From Selaginella moellendorffii (Eukaryota > Streptophyta > Lycopodiopsida > Selaginellales > Selaginellaceae): a stretch of 64,000 nt of DNA. A program made the position numbers and the translations under genes. The stretch's first letter is position 1; every line of letters starts with the position of its first letter. This document shows, in pieces, positions 1 through 10,887 of this stretch. The notes under the pieces are model-generated. The model did not search any database and was not told where the DNA came from. It worked only from the letters and a program-made list of their open reading frames with translations. The DNA lies in NCBI RefSeq assembly GCF_000143415.4, contig NW_003314273.1, positions 1,580,052 to 1,644,051 of the forward strand, written 5' to 3'.

Positions 1-583
1 ATTTGGATCTCGGACTCTGTCTCAAACTCGGTCTCGAACTTAGTCTCTGATTCGGCCTCGGACTCAATCCCGGACTTTATCTCAAACTCGGTCTCAGAGT
101 CGGTCTTGGACTCGATCTTCGACTCGGTCCTATCTGATGAACTCTTTGTCATTTTGGTCATGCTTTCGGGGATCTTTTGGCCTATGACACCTTGGTGAGT
201 TGGTTCCTTACAACTGCACCACCCATAGAAGAAGTTCGATGCCCACATCGAATGTCTCTCTTTTTTATCCTACAACTTGTTGACCATGTCTCCGGGGGCA
301 TCCCCCCACTTAGCGGTGTGCCTAAGTTAGCCTCCCCGGCCAAGAGCCAATGACAACGGAATATAGGTGTCCCTATACTCCTCACCTCACCATGCCCTAG
401 TATGGGGTCGGGACTTGAACCCAGCCTTGCTTTACTAGGGGGTTGGGACTCGAACCCAACCTCTGTAAAATACGTCTACGGATTCGACATCCCCGTTGGG
501 AGTCGGGCATAGTTCCCTACACCTGGTTGACCTAGCTAACCCATGCTAATTAGCTTACCTTCGGCGCACCTTCGGTCCCAACA
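1..583 (-). mobile_element. Chromovirus A1, 3' LTR (left end outside window)
   Basis: This is the end of a long LTR, read on the minus strand. It contains the imperfect TCGGACTC-type repeat (1-130) found in every A-family LTR, then a conserved stretch shared with 23,170-23,623 and 17,534-17,809. It ends GGTCCCAACA at 583, which is the TGTTGGGACC start of the LTR in element orientation. Integrase sequence follows directly, so this is the 3' LTR of copy A1. The rest lies left of the window. The ORFs on both strands of the TC-rich repeat are composition artefacts. Confidence 0.85.
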
Positions 584-1350
584 TATGCTATTGCTCAAAT
601 TCACAAATTGATACTTGATCTGAGATAATGTCTTCTGGCCTTCCCCGCACTCAAACCACTTGTTCGAAGAACAGCTTCGCCACACCTTCCGCATCCACTT
701 CCGTTGTGGTGGGTATGAAATGTGCCATATTCGAAAATCAATCCACCACCACGAATATCGCATCGAACCCCTCGCTTGGAGGGAGTCCGGTGATAAAGTC
801 CATCGTAAGACATTTCCACGGACGATCTGGAATTGGGATGCTTTGTAACAAGCCCCCACTAGCCTTAGTCACGGCTTTGACCTGCTGATATGTTGGACAT
901 GTCTTTCCATAGTCTTGGACGTCCTTAGCCATATCTGGCCAGTGGTACTTCCTCTTGAGTAAGCCCATTGTCTTTGGCACTTCGCCGTGTCCCGCAAGAG
1001 GTCCGTCATGACACTCTTCTAAGGCTACCTTCCTTAGTTCCCCTTCTGGAACATACACCCTCGTTTGCTTGTAATATATGAGTCTGTTGTGTTCCACATA
1101 AGCCTGTTTTCTCTTCCATTGGCAACTCACCTCTCTGGTGAGCTTCCCGTGCCTCTAGATTCCTTAGCAACACTTCTTGTGCTAAACCATCATTCTCATA
1201 TGCAGTCAACACATCATCCCAAAAGGTTGCTGTCACGCTGGATATCGCTAACTTCAAGCTCGCTTTTCGACTTAGCGCATCTGCCATGATGTTGCTCTTC
1301 CCAGGCTTGTACAGAATCTCGCAATCAAACTCGGCCAAGGCATCCGTGAG
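584..1350 (-). pseudogene. A1 pol remnant: RNase H tail and integrase N-terminal part
   Basis: This is a broken Ty3/gypsy pol fragment read on the minus strand. About 1,130-1,350 gives the end of RNase H with the motif LYKPGKSNIMADALSRKA. Downstream come the zinc-binding HHCC region of integrase (CPTYQQV; the usual CPTC is mutated) and the start of the catalytic core (MDFITGLPP..GFDAIFVVVD). Compared with A2, the rest of the integrase and the chromodomain are missing at about 612, where the LTR-proximal sequence jumps to TGATCTGAGATAATG. The whole RT and protease are missing at about 1,350, where the sequence jumps into gag. It cannot make a functional polyprotein. Confidence 0.85.
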
Positions 1351-1598
1351 TTTGTCTCTTTTCGCTTGACTCCCCCACATACTTGTTCGCTAGCCACCGG
1401 ATTTGCCTTTCCAGAACCCCGAGGACTCATTCTTAGAGAAACTCTTCTTGAATTTCCCTTTGCTATATGTTCCCCTTGGTTTGGCCCCTTTGTTAAATGT
1501 GGACCCCGACCCCGTCACGTTCCCCTTTCACAGGTTATTGTTGAAATCCACCTTGATGGCCGCATCCAATGCTTCCTTGTAGTTGGTCGGGTTCCAGC
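1351..1598 (-). pseudogene. A1 gag, C-terminal part
   Basis: The minus-strand sequence matches the gag C-terminal half of A2 and A3 (21,560-21,810 and 38,160-38,410). It is joined abruptly to RNase H on one side and interrupted by a 1.15-kb insertion at 1,599 on the other. The reading frame is broken relative to A3. Confidence 0.75.
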
Positions 1599-2745
1599 TG
1601 TTGCGAATGTGACTTCAGGTATCGAAAGTTACCTGTCGGCTAGTCCTTATGGACACTCTTACCTTACTCCCACAATGGCAGGAGGTCGGTATTGTTGGAC
1701 CCGTTATTAGTCTCCGCCTAAGCTAGTTGAGAAACTGGTCATCACATGTGCACTTAGACCGGAAGGGCACTAAGGAAGGAAATCCTAAGTTGTCATTTAG
1801 TCAAGCAGAGTTGACACGGTGATGAGAAACTCATGATGTTGACTTGCACTTGCTAGTGTTGGGAACCCCCGCGATATTGAGATTGGTCCCTCAATATCGC
1901 TAGATGATAGCTTACCGTGTCTGCCAAACACCCTCGCTATCATGCCCTTTGTGTTAGTCTCATTTCGGTCCCAAATACTATTTATGGAAAGTGTCTAGAT
2001 TTGCTTATTTGGCATATCTACGGAATGTAGAGATCGGCCTGAACACAATGGTGTTCGTCCCGTGTCCAAATTCGCATTCTAGTGCCATTCCATATTTAGT
2101 AAGTTTCGAGCTTGTCCCAGAGACTAACTCTTGATACTAAAGGAGGCTTGGGGTGAAAGCCCAAAGCGTGTGTTCCTCAACGGGGGGGGGGGGGGGGGGG
2201 GGCTGTGGGGGGTTCCAAATGTATAGTAGGGATAGTGGGTAGGTCGGGCATGGCCGACCAACCTGAAGCATAGTCTAGCTCCCGCTTGTGTGCCTGTCCT
2301 TGTTCTGCGTCCCGCTTGGGTCTAAGCCCAAGTTCCATTCCATGCTAGTTGGTGGAGTACCCATATTCTCACGTTAGGCCACCGGTATGCCAAAATAGCG
2401 CCAGACTCCATTTGGCTCTGTTTTGCGTGCTGGTCCTGGCATTGGGATGCTGGTTGCTCCAGGACTGTTCCAAGTTGCTCTGGGCTCCTGTCCCTTCGCT
2501 CCTTGGGCTTTATGCTCGGGAGTTGCTCCGTGGTTCGGTTCCGTCACTCCCGTGCTCCATGCTTGGGAGTTTGGCACCATTCCTTTGTTCAGTGGCCCAA
2601 GGCCTTGAACCTCAGGTTTCTATGGACACGTGGCATGGACACGTGGCATCTGTCATGTGGCACAAAGAGGGTTTAGGTTCCGCTTTGTGGTGTTATCCTA
2701 TGGTAAATCACCATAGGATAAAGGGTCAAAACCACGTGCGCTACA
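1599..2745. mobile_element. Solo LTR inserted in A1 gag
   Basis: This is a 1,147-bp insertion with TGTTGC...GCTACA ends. It is flanked by a perfect 5-bp target duplication CCAGC (1594-1598 and 2746-2750). The gag sequence resumes exactly as in the uninterrupted A2 copy (about 21,812), which gives an empty site. TG...CA ends, a 5-bp TSD and no coding capacity identify a solo LTR. Positions 2150-2235 match, in the opposite orientation to A1, the module around the G-run in A-family LTRs (compare 63,060-63,150), so it belongs to a related family or has exchanged sequence with it. Confidence 0.85.
2182..2202 (+). repeat. 21-nt poly-G tract
   Basis: An uninterrupted run of 21 G sits inside the solo LTR. 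Its counterparts in the other LTRs are also G/C homopolymers (11,522-11,532, 22,830-22,838, about 40,027-40,043, 63,095-63,108), so variable homopolymer length is a feature of this LTR module. It could form a G-quadruplex. Its exact length may also be affected by sequencing error. Confidence 0.8.
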
Positions 2746-2750
2746 CCAGC

Positions 2751-3578
2751 GCATCACCTCACTACGAGCCTAGGTTTGCAAACTTGATATGAAGGCATGG
2801 AACACATCCATATCCCCCATGTCTGTGACAAGTATCCTCTTTGCCATAAACCCATTCACATACTCTGAATGGTTCCGGTCTACTTCAGCCTACTCAGGTC
2901 GTCTCTTAGATCCAGAGTAGCATTCGGAGGAATGTAAGTTGCGCGGATCCTCGCCTTCATCATGTCCCATGTGGCCACCGGTCCTTTATTGGCCTCCATC
3001 GTTCTCCACCAAGACTTGGCATTATCTGCCAAGTATGGTTTTGCACATGGGACCTTCTCCGAGCTCGGTAATCACAATGCTCGGAAGTAGTCCTCCATAT
3101 CGTAAAACTAATCCTCCACCACTTTATAGTCATTCACTCCCTTGAAGACCGGTGGGGGCTTTGGTTTGTACTTGGGAACTGTCTGAGGGACTGATTCTAC
3201 TTCTACAGCCAGAGGGATCAATTCCACTTCGGTCTATTCGACCTTATTTGGTTCTGCCTCAGTCCCTACCAAAGGGTCTGCACCTTCTGCGCTGCCAGCA
3301 TCCGCAGTCTTTCGCTTTTTCTTCCGCTTCTTGTCACGCTTTAGCTTGCGTATGAGAGTCTCCAGCAGGGCATTGGTCTGTGCCAACTGTCCTTCTAGAA
3401 CGTCCAATCGAGCCTTGGACAACCGAACCTCACCACCGGACTCCTGTTTGGAAGTTTCCTCACTGGAGTCCTCCTCATGCAAGGATTCCTCATCCATAGC
3501 CTCTTCTTCGACCGGAGGCTCCAGCTCTGGAGGAGGTTGCGTCTCTGCCTTGGTTCGCTTCCGCCCTACCTTTGCCAT
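2751..3578 (-). pseudogene. A1 gag, N-terminal part
   Basis: The minus strand encodes the gag start at 3578. The first 114 residues are acidic (PPVEEEAMDEESLHEEDSSEE), then a leucine-rich coiled segment (LDVLEGQLAQTNALLETLIR), then a lysine-rich tract. Towards 2,751 the retrotransposon-gag region follows, with frame breaks. The same protein start is recoverable at 39,550 in A3. The protein would form the virus-like particle. Here it is split by the solo LTR and frameshifts. Confidence 0.75.
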
Positions 3579-3637
3579 CTCCCAGCAATCCGCCTCTATC
3601 CTTCGCTAGAACTGAGGAAAAGGCTCCAAAACCAAAT

Positions 3638-3908
3638 TGTAAGCCACAAATTTTTCCTTTCTAATTTGCCAGCTTACCTCGTCTACCCGTCCAACACTGC
3701 ATTGGCTTTTGCTAAGTTCCCTCGCCAAGGTTCCATCCTAAGGTACCAGCTCCTACTTGGGCCTACTTCGTTTCAGCTACTCACTGCATGAGCAACGGAG
3801 CGTTAGCCATCCATCCATGGATTCCCAAATCTCTCCCAATCCCACTCCTCGGGTTAGACTGGACTTAAGGTTCGGCTACACTCCCCACAGGCACAAGCAG
3901 CCAAGCAC
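3638..3908 (-). mobile_element. A1 5' LTR, truncated by element C
   Basis: It starts TGTAAGCCACAAATT, the A-family LTR edge. Three bases separate the edge from a degenerate primer-binding site (GGCTCCAAAACCA instead of GGCTCTGATACCA). The LTR runs for 271 bp, then switches at 3909 to unrelated TGTTGGGGGAAGG, the edge of element C. In intact LTRs the sequence continues ACCAAGCTTCC. Confidence 0.85.
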
Positions 3909-5472
3909 TGTTGGGGGAAGGAGGGGCGCTTCCCCGAACGCTCGCTCAAACACGATAAATGCTTCACTGCTCTCTGCAAAAATGCCCCCCCCCTTGCCCT
4001 TGTGAGGCAAGGGTTTTATATATGGAAGGTTGGGAATATTCTGAGGACCAGAATATTCCCTCTCTCTCTCTCACTCTCTCGGTGGCCACGCCCTAACATG
4101 CGACCACGGTGGATCACGCTGGCTCTAGACACGTGAGAACCCTCTGACGAGTGTAGAGTGTACCTCTGCTACTGATGCCAAGTGCTAGTAGCTGCGTGAA
4201 ATAGTAGAAACTCTAGAAAACAAAGTGGAAAAGACAGAAAAGAGGTAGGTGTGAAGTTTGGAGACAAGGAGGAAAACCCAGTGGGAAACCCTGTAGTCAA
4301 ACTGGACCCTGAAGTTGAATAAAAGTGTAGAAAAAGTATGAAAAGAGGAGGAAAATAGAGGAAAAAGAACGTGAGTACCCAAAGAACTTAACCCGTACCT
4401 GGATTTCGGCTCAGGAAAGTGTAATATGCAAATGCAACCTCTTGATGACTTCCGGTATGCTCCAAGGATTGGCCGAAATCGAGAAAGAAAGAGAGGTAGA
4501 AGAGGGGATGCGTTGCCCAAGAGTGGTAAGTGTGGGAATGATGAAAGATGGAGTGATATGGTGGAGCACCGAGATGGTGGTGGCACTTTGAAAAAGTGGC
4601 CATTGATAGCCGTTGGCCCGTAGAGTAAGCGCAGACCACTCAGAGTAGCTGGTAATTGGTAACCAGTAGCCGGGTACCTGTAACTGGTAACCACCCGCTC
4701 TCGCTCCTACTCTTGCGCCTGCTCCGGCACCGATATGGTGGAGTGATATAGTGGAGCGCCGAGACAGTGGTGGCACCCTGAGAAGGTGGCCATTCTGATG
4801 TGTCAGACTGAAGAAGTCAGCAACCGAAAAGGACGGCGTAGTCGCTGTGTTGCCGGGAAAGAGAGGTGGCATGTGTCCACTGAGTGCTGGAGCAGAAGAA
4901 AGTGGCTTCGGCTTCCGTGGCCTGGCCTAAAGATGCACCTAGCTGGCTTGAGTGAACAGGTTCACTTCGTTGGAAAAAAGTTGCTCCAGAAAATCTAGTG
5001 CATCATCGGCAAATGGTCATAAGGACATCCCAGAAATGGCACGTCCAAATGAGGTGGTGTCTGTTGCTGCTGGTGCATATATGTGTGTCCGTGGTATGGT
5101 GTAAATGTGACCTCAAACAGAGATGTGAATGATGGTGAAAGAATGAAAGATGCAAGACGGGCATCTAGAGATAAGTGTGGGCAATGCTGCTGGGAGTGAG
5201 TGGTGATGGAACTGTGAGTGTAGATGATATGGAATGAGTGAGGGGAATGTGTGGGGTATAGTAATGGTAAGAGAAGGGCCAAAAAACCTGGAACATAGAC
5301 CGAGCCAAGTGAGGAACCTCCATACAAATGGCAATGGAACCTGAGCACGAAATCCAAGGCATGGGCCATAGTCCAATGGAGAAATACCCTCTGAAAGTAA
5401 GAAAAGTAGCCATGAAAGTAAAGTGAAAGAAAGGAAGAAAAAGAAAAAGAAAAAGAAGAGAAGAGGAACGCC
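3909..5472 (-). mobile_element. Element C, 3' LTR and 3' non-coding region
   Basis: The region begins with TG at the junction inside the A1 LTR and precedes (in element terms follows) an integrase C-terminus, so it should hold the 3' LTR of C. The inner LTR edge cannot be fixed because the second LTR is missing. A CT microsatellite lies at 4060-4079. The ORFs at 4185-4872 and 4995-5540 are low in complexity, resemble no domain I know and are not called as genes. Confidence 0.6.
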
Positions 5473-6820
5473 TCACCGGATGAAGCGTTTGAGATGAGAG
5501 TGGTTGTGAGCGTGTGGGAGCTCACGTCCTTTAGCATCAACTAGCACATATGCTCCACCTCCAATGTGTCGTTGGACAAAGTAGGGGCCGGTCCAGCGTG
5601 GGGAGAACTTCGAAGGTGGCGTAAACTCCTTGAGTAGAACGAGATCGCCATCCTCGAATGGTTCGGCAGACCGCTGGTGATCGATGACTGACTTGATCTT
5701 CTGCTTGCCTCGAAGGAGATGTTCCGACGTGGATCGTCGCTGTTCTTCCAAGGCAAGAACCTCCAAGTCACGTGCATGAAGCTTGTCTTCATCGCTAAGT
5801 TGCATCGCTGCTGTGTATCAAAGTGAAAGTGAGAGTGATGGAACTTGGATCTCTACTGGAAGTACGGCCTCTGTCCCATAGATAAGGGAGAATGGGGTCG
5901 CAGAGATGGATGTCTTGAAGGATGTCCGAAAGGCCTACAACGCCGTAACCAACTATTCGTGCCAACGCCTTGGGTGATCCTCCACAAGCTTTGAGATGAC
6001 TGTCTTTTATTTTGTTGCTGGATTCTGCCTGGCCATTGCACTCTGGATAATAGCTGCTGCTTTTCATGTGCTTAACCTGCAGTTGCTGGAGAAGATGCTG
6101 CATCACCTGTCCAAGGAAGCCGCTGCCACGATCGGAAACCAAAACAGCAGGAACTCCAAATCGGCAAATGATGTACTCGTAGACAAACTTTGCTGTAGAC
6201 TGTTGATCTGCCTATCGCAAAGGGGTGGCCTCGACCCATTTTGTGAAATAGTCCATCGCCACGATGATGTATCGCTGTCCTTTTGAGCTCGGTGGGTTGA
6301 TTGGGCCAACAAAGTCAAGTCCCCACTGGAAAAAGGGTCCCGGAGAAGTGATGAGCTGGAAAGGAAGACGTGGAACATGGCTCCGGGGATTGAATCGTTG
6401 GCACTGCTCGCATGCCTTTGCATAGGCCAAGCTGTCCTGGTGAATCCGAGGCCAAAAGTAGCCATGGCGCAAGAGGAGCTGTGTTGTAACCCGTCCCGAG
6501 AAATGCCCCGTACAAGAGTGGCAAGCATGAAGGAGCTCAGGGACCTCGTGTTCCCCCACACACCGCAACAAAACTTCCTGAGAAGTCCTCCTGTAAAGGT
6601 GTCCGTCAAGAAGGCAAAACCCCCGTGCTCGGATCTCCAACACCTTTTGTTGTACTGGTGAGGAATCTGCTGGGAACTGACCTAAATCCAGGTATACTGC
6701 AACATCCTGTAATGCTGCTGGGACCACAAAGGAGGTAGCCTTAGCAACCAGGAACTCGCTCGGATCCATCACACGCTTCCACCGCATATGAAAAGTTGGT
6801 TGGAACTCTTGGATGGTCAC
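5473..6820 (-). pseudogene. Element C integrase (frameshifted)
   Basis: Three overlapping minus-strand frames together cover a Ty3/gypsy integrase. The 6212-6820 frame carries the HHCC zinc domain (HACHSCTGHFSGRVTT...CEQCQRF) and the first core motif (GLDFVGPINPP, MDYFTKWVEA). The 5795-6142 frame gives the middle and end of the core (SDRGSGFLGQVM, then YYPECNGQAESSNK with the catalytic Glu position). The 5473-5805 frame ends with a GPY/F-type C-terminus (PRWTGPYFVQRHIGGGAYVL). I see no chromodomain after it, unlike family A. Frameshifts near 6,200 and 5,800 break the protein. Confidence 0.85.
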
Positions 6821-6853
6821 AATCCAAGATAAAGTACGAGGACTGTGAACCGG

Positions 6854-7900
6854 TCACTGTAAAAGAAAGGTTAGCACATTAAAATAGACGTGGAAATGGA
6901 TACGGGCTCTAGCAAGAAAGTGACGGAATCGCTCCAAGGTGTAAACAACAGCCACTGCTTCTTTTTCCGCATCCACATATTTCTTTTTATTCTCCTTGAA
7001 CGAATGTGAGGCATAATATGTTGCATGTGGTGGCTTGCCAGGTTGTGAACATTGGCAAAGGCATACTCCAAAAGCCTCTGTACCCATTGTGATGTAAATG
7101 TCAAAAGGAAGTTGTCGTTCTGGTGGTTGGAGTACCGGGGCGATGCGGAGTGACTGCTGTAGTGATTCAAAGGCTTGTTGTTGGGACTCACCCCAGATAA
7201 ATGGAACACTGTGTTGTAACAAAGCTACCAGAGGCCGTGAACGTGCAGCATAGTTGTGGATGAAACGGCGAAAGAAACCCATTTGCCCAAGGAAGCTGCA
7301 AAGCTGTTTCAAGTTGGTTGGTGGGTTCCGATCCAAAATCTCTTGAGCTTTGGCTACCTGGGGTTTGATCCCATCCTGCGAGACATCAAAGCCTAGTAAC
7401 CAGCCTTCAGTCACCCCAAATTTACACTTTGCCGGGTTCAACAAAAACCTGTGTTATCGGCAGCGAGTGAAGATCTGTTCCAAGTGCATAAGGTGATCCT
7501 CAAAGGAGTCAGAGGTCGTGCACAGATCATCCATATACACCCTCAAGGCGCCTCTAATCAAGTCGTGAAAGGTGTGGGTCATAAAGTGCTGAAAATTAGC
7601 TCCGGCGTTACACAAGCCGAATGGGAGGATGTTGAAAGCAAAGATGCCCCAAGGTGTCCGGAAGGCCGTAAGATCGCGATGATCCGGATGAATGAAGATC
7701 TGGTTATACCCTGAAAAGCCATCCATGAAAGAGTAGTACCGGTGGCCAGCCATCTCATCCACAATCGCATCGATAAACAGAGTTGGAAAGTGATCTTTTG
7801 CAGTTGCCTTGTTCAAGTCTCGAAAGTCAACATAGAGGTGGAGTTTTCCATTTTCTTTGCGTGCAGGGACGAGATTGGCCACCCACTCTGAGCTCTCCAA
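6854..7900 (-). pseudogene. Element C reverse transcriptase and RNase H (frameshifted)
   Basis: The 7454-7900 frame holds the RT palm: LNKATAKDHFP, FMDGFSGYNQI, FNILPFGLCNAGANFQ and the catalytic YMDD. The 6854-7444 frame continues with the thumb region (FLGQMGFFRRFIHNYAA) and the Ty3-type RNase H (FDIYITMGTEAFGVCLCQ, where the first catalytic Asp is replaced; YASHSFKENKKKY; DAEKEAVAVVYTLERFRH). A frameshift separates them near 7,450. Enough remains to place C in Ty3/gypsy. It is distinct in sequence from family A and closer in style to Tat/Athila-like RTs (inference). Confidence 0.85.
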
Positions 7901-8289
7901 AGGGTAAATAAAGCCGGCTGCCAGAAGTCACTCGATCTCCAACTTCATCTCTGAGTGAGCTGCCGGGCTGAAACGCCGCATTTTTTGACGGACTGGTTTG
8001 GCTGAATCTGAAAGCACGATACTGTGCATGATTGTGTCCATGGGAATTCCTGGGAGCTGGCTGTAGTCCCAAGCAAACACGTCCTTAAAACAGTGAAGGA
8101 GATCCAAGAGCTTTGCTGCGTTTGTTGAAGCAAGTGATGTGGCGATAAAGACTAGGTCTTTGTCATCACCTAGAAAAACGGCATGAACCCTAGAGTCTGG
8201 AGAAACCTTGGGCTCAGGGGGCTCTATCTTTGATTCCTCCATGACTCTAGAAACCAAAGAGCAGGGATTGCCTTTAGCTTCTCGCATCA

Positions 8290-9206
8290 TGGTGATTGCA
8301 TGGTGAGATAACCTGTTTGCCCAAAAGTTTTCTTCACGGGGGACACTTTGAAAAGACACCTCAGAGAACTCATCCTTCAGGTTGACCGCCCGCTGCCATA
8401 GCTCTTTCAGGTTCTCTTTGCGGACTTGGTATTCTCCAGTAAGTTAGCGTATGATGAGTTGCACATCTCCAACGAAAGTCCCTAAACTTGAGATCTATGG
8501 CCAGCTTCATGGCAATGATGGCCGCCAAGTACTCTGCTTCATTAGCTAATGTTGCTGGCAAAGTGATAGAGAGGTCGGCTACTTTGTTCTCCGCAGAATC
8601 AATCATCCAAACTCCAATGCCAGCAACCTGGTTTTTGGGGCAGAAAGCACCGTCAAAATAAGCTGTAATCATAGAAGTGGCCTCTTCCACAAATAAAGAT
8701 GCTGGGGACACCACATCCGGCAAGACCGTCTCTGGTAAGTCTGGTAAGAACGTTGTTGTTGGATCCGGAGTCTTTGTTTGTTGTTCTCTTTGCTTCTGAT
8801 GCTCTGAGTGTTCGATGTCCAATGCAAGGACTGCAGCCAGGTACTCCGCAAGTGAAGGGAGATCCTCCACCGAAGTCCAGTCCAAGTCTAGTGCTAAAGT
8901 TTCAGTGTAATACCCTTGGATCTGTACCGGGGGCTCCACGGTAGGAAATTCTGAACTCAAAGAGCTATAACTTGCATGCAGCACGTCTGATTTGCCTGAT
9001 TCCTCCTGCCAGTTGTGTGACTGGATGTCATCTTCCATCTCCAAAAAACAGCATGACAAAATACACTCGGAGTCGTCAGCTACCGCAATTTCAGTAGGAA
9101 GATGTTGGCTATGTAACACCACAGATAGTTGTTGAGGAGGATTGAGTTTGGCTGTGTCCTGCGAAAGATGGGCCTGGTCTGGAGCGACTGTGTCATCTAG
9201 CTCCAT
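8290..9206 (-). pseudogene. Element C gag-pol linker with extra RNase H-like domain upstream of RT
   Basis: The 9206-8370 frame starts with an unassigned acidic region, then from about 8,670 shows an RNase H type I pattern: AYFDGAF (first Asp), AGIGVWMID, and ANEAEYLAAIIAMKLAI (second acidic site). A one-base shift near 8,480 restores VGDVQLIIR (third Asp motif). The next frame (8359-7928) then reads SVPREENFWANRLSHHA, the usual RNase H tail. The element therefore carries an RNase H-like domain before RT, in addition to the Ty3-type RNase H after RT. Extra 'archaeal-type' RNase H domains are known in the plant Tat lineage. Placing this one there is inference. Confidence 0.7.
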
Positions 9207-9215
9207 AAGAGAAAG

Positions 9216-10887
9216 TCAGTCCCATGCAAGAAACGAGTCGAGAAGCCCTTCCTCTATCAAGAGACACTCCGGAAAGCTGGATGTAGCAGCCCGTACTCTA
9301 TAAGCCCTATCATTGAATAAAGAGGGCCTGTCTAGAGGCTTGGCCTTACTCTCAAATAAAGAGAGTGAAGCTGAGAGATGTCTTGGGCTACCTGACTCAC
9401 CTCCAACCATGTCAATCGCATTGCATGAGAAAGCATCCATCATATAGATGGTCGATGCCCCTGCCAACTCAGGAAAAACCTCTGTGAGCTCAGGAGGAAA
9501 GTATGGTGTAGAGGCCATCTTAGTCTGAGCTTGCTGGGCTTGCTGAGAAAGAGAAAGCTTGCTGGGCTTGTTGAGAGTGCTCGCTGGTGTTCCTGACCAT
9601 GCAAACTCCTCTAAACGCTGGCCGAATCCCGGGACAAGACACAACATCTCTCGGAGCGAAAAGGTGACGGGAGTGTCAACTAGCTGTTGAAGAACCGGCT
9701 CCGGAACAGGATTAGCTGTTGGTGAGATCTCAGGAGGAGAAGAGAAAAGTGACTTGAAGGGGAGTTTACAAGCCACCCTCTGTGTCACTAGGCCTGATGC
9801 TAACGGAGATTTGCTCTCAACTGGCGCTGGGGGATCTGTGGCAGGCTGAGCGGCTACCTTCTTCTTCGCTTGGGCTCGAGTGGCTGTGGTTTGCTGTTGT
9901 TGCCTATAGAGTTCCTCGGCTACCAAAATCGTGTTGACCGATGAGGTTGGTGCCTTGCCTTTGCTTGACGAAGGGGTGGCCTCAATTGCTTGTCTCTCCA
10001 ATTGCTCCTGATATGTCTCTGGACCCCGAGACGATGTGGAATTATCAGCAAAGGGATGTTGTTGGATACGTTTAGAAGATGGAGGCCGAAGCTCTAGGTG
10101 AAGCTTGAAGCAGCGTTGTGTGTTGTGTGTGTTTGTTTTGCAATGAGTGCACCAACGGGACTTAAATTTGCATTCCCGAGCTATAGTGGCCTCTTTCCTG
10201 GACTCCACCAGCTCTTGGAGCAGTTTGTCATGGTGGGACTGCTGTTGAAGAATGATCTCCTTTAGCTGCCGCATCTCGTTGGCAAAGTTCTCAAGAGCCG
10301 GAGGTGTATGCTCAATAGCAACAGGCTTTGGTATGGATGGGCGAACAGCTGCACAAGGTGACTCTGACGGGGTGATGGCTTGGTCGAAATCAATTCTAGC
10401 AATCCCTAAGTCAGCCAGAAGCTCTCTTTCCAACTTCGTAGCAAGTGAAAATGCCTCACGGCAAGACCTGAAAGTCTTCTTAAGAAGTTTCCACTGCAGG
10501 TTCCCACGTAGACCCGCTGTGAATGCCGTGATCCCCTATTGCTCATCTTGGACTACTCTGCAATCCCAACACTGCTTCCAATAAGCTGGAAAGCGTGTGA
10601 TGTAATCAGGAACAGTCTCGTGAGCACCCTGTCGGAATGAAAAGAGGTCGACAAGTAGCCGATTTGTGGGTTTTTCCTCAACGAAGCGTTCTCTGAAAGA
10701 AGCAAGTAGTGTCTGGAAGTCTGTCCGATCCTCTGGGAGGAGTGAATCTGCCCAAATGGCTGCTTTGCCTTCAAGAGACTGCAGGAAGTCGCGGCACATA
10801 CGATCATCATCAATGATCATATTTGTGGTGCAATAGTAATCAAAGCGACTGATATGCGATGTTGGAGAGACTGTTCCAACACCTGAG
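9216..10887 (-). pseudogene. Element C gag, 5' end cut off
   Basis: A 405-aa frame (9216-10433) and an upstream frame (10536-10887) make one gag broken near 10,500. The upstream part has retrotransposon-gag character (FLQSLEGKAAIWADSLL...FRERF..FSFRQGAHETVPDYITRF). The downstream part has a Cys/His cluster (CTHCKTNTHNTQRCFKLH). No clear DTG/DSG protease motif was found. At 10,888 the sequence jumps into an A-family LTR edge, so the gag start, 5' UTR and 5' LTR of C are missing. Confidence 0.75.

Noticed and set aside
4995-5540. 181-aa minus-strand ORF rich in Ser/Phe/His
   Set aside because: It overlaps the integrase end and the non-coding 3' region of element C, has low complexity and no family pattern.
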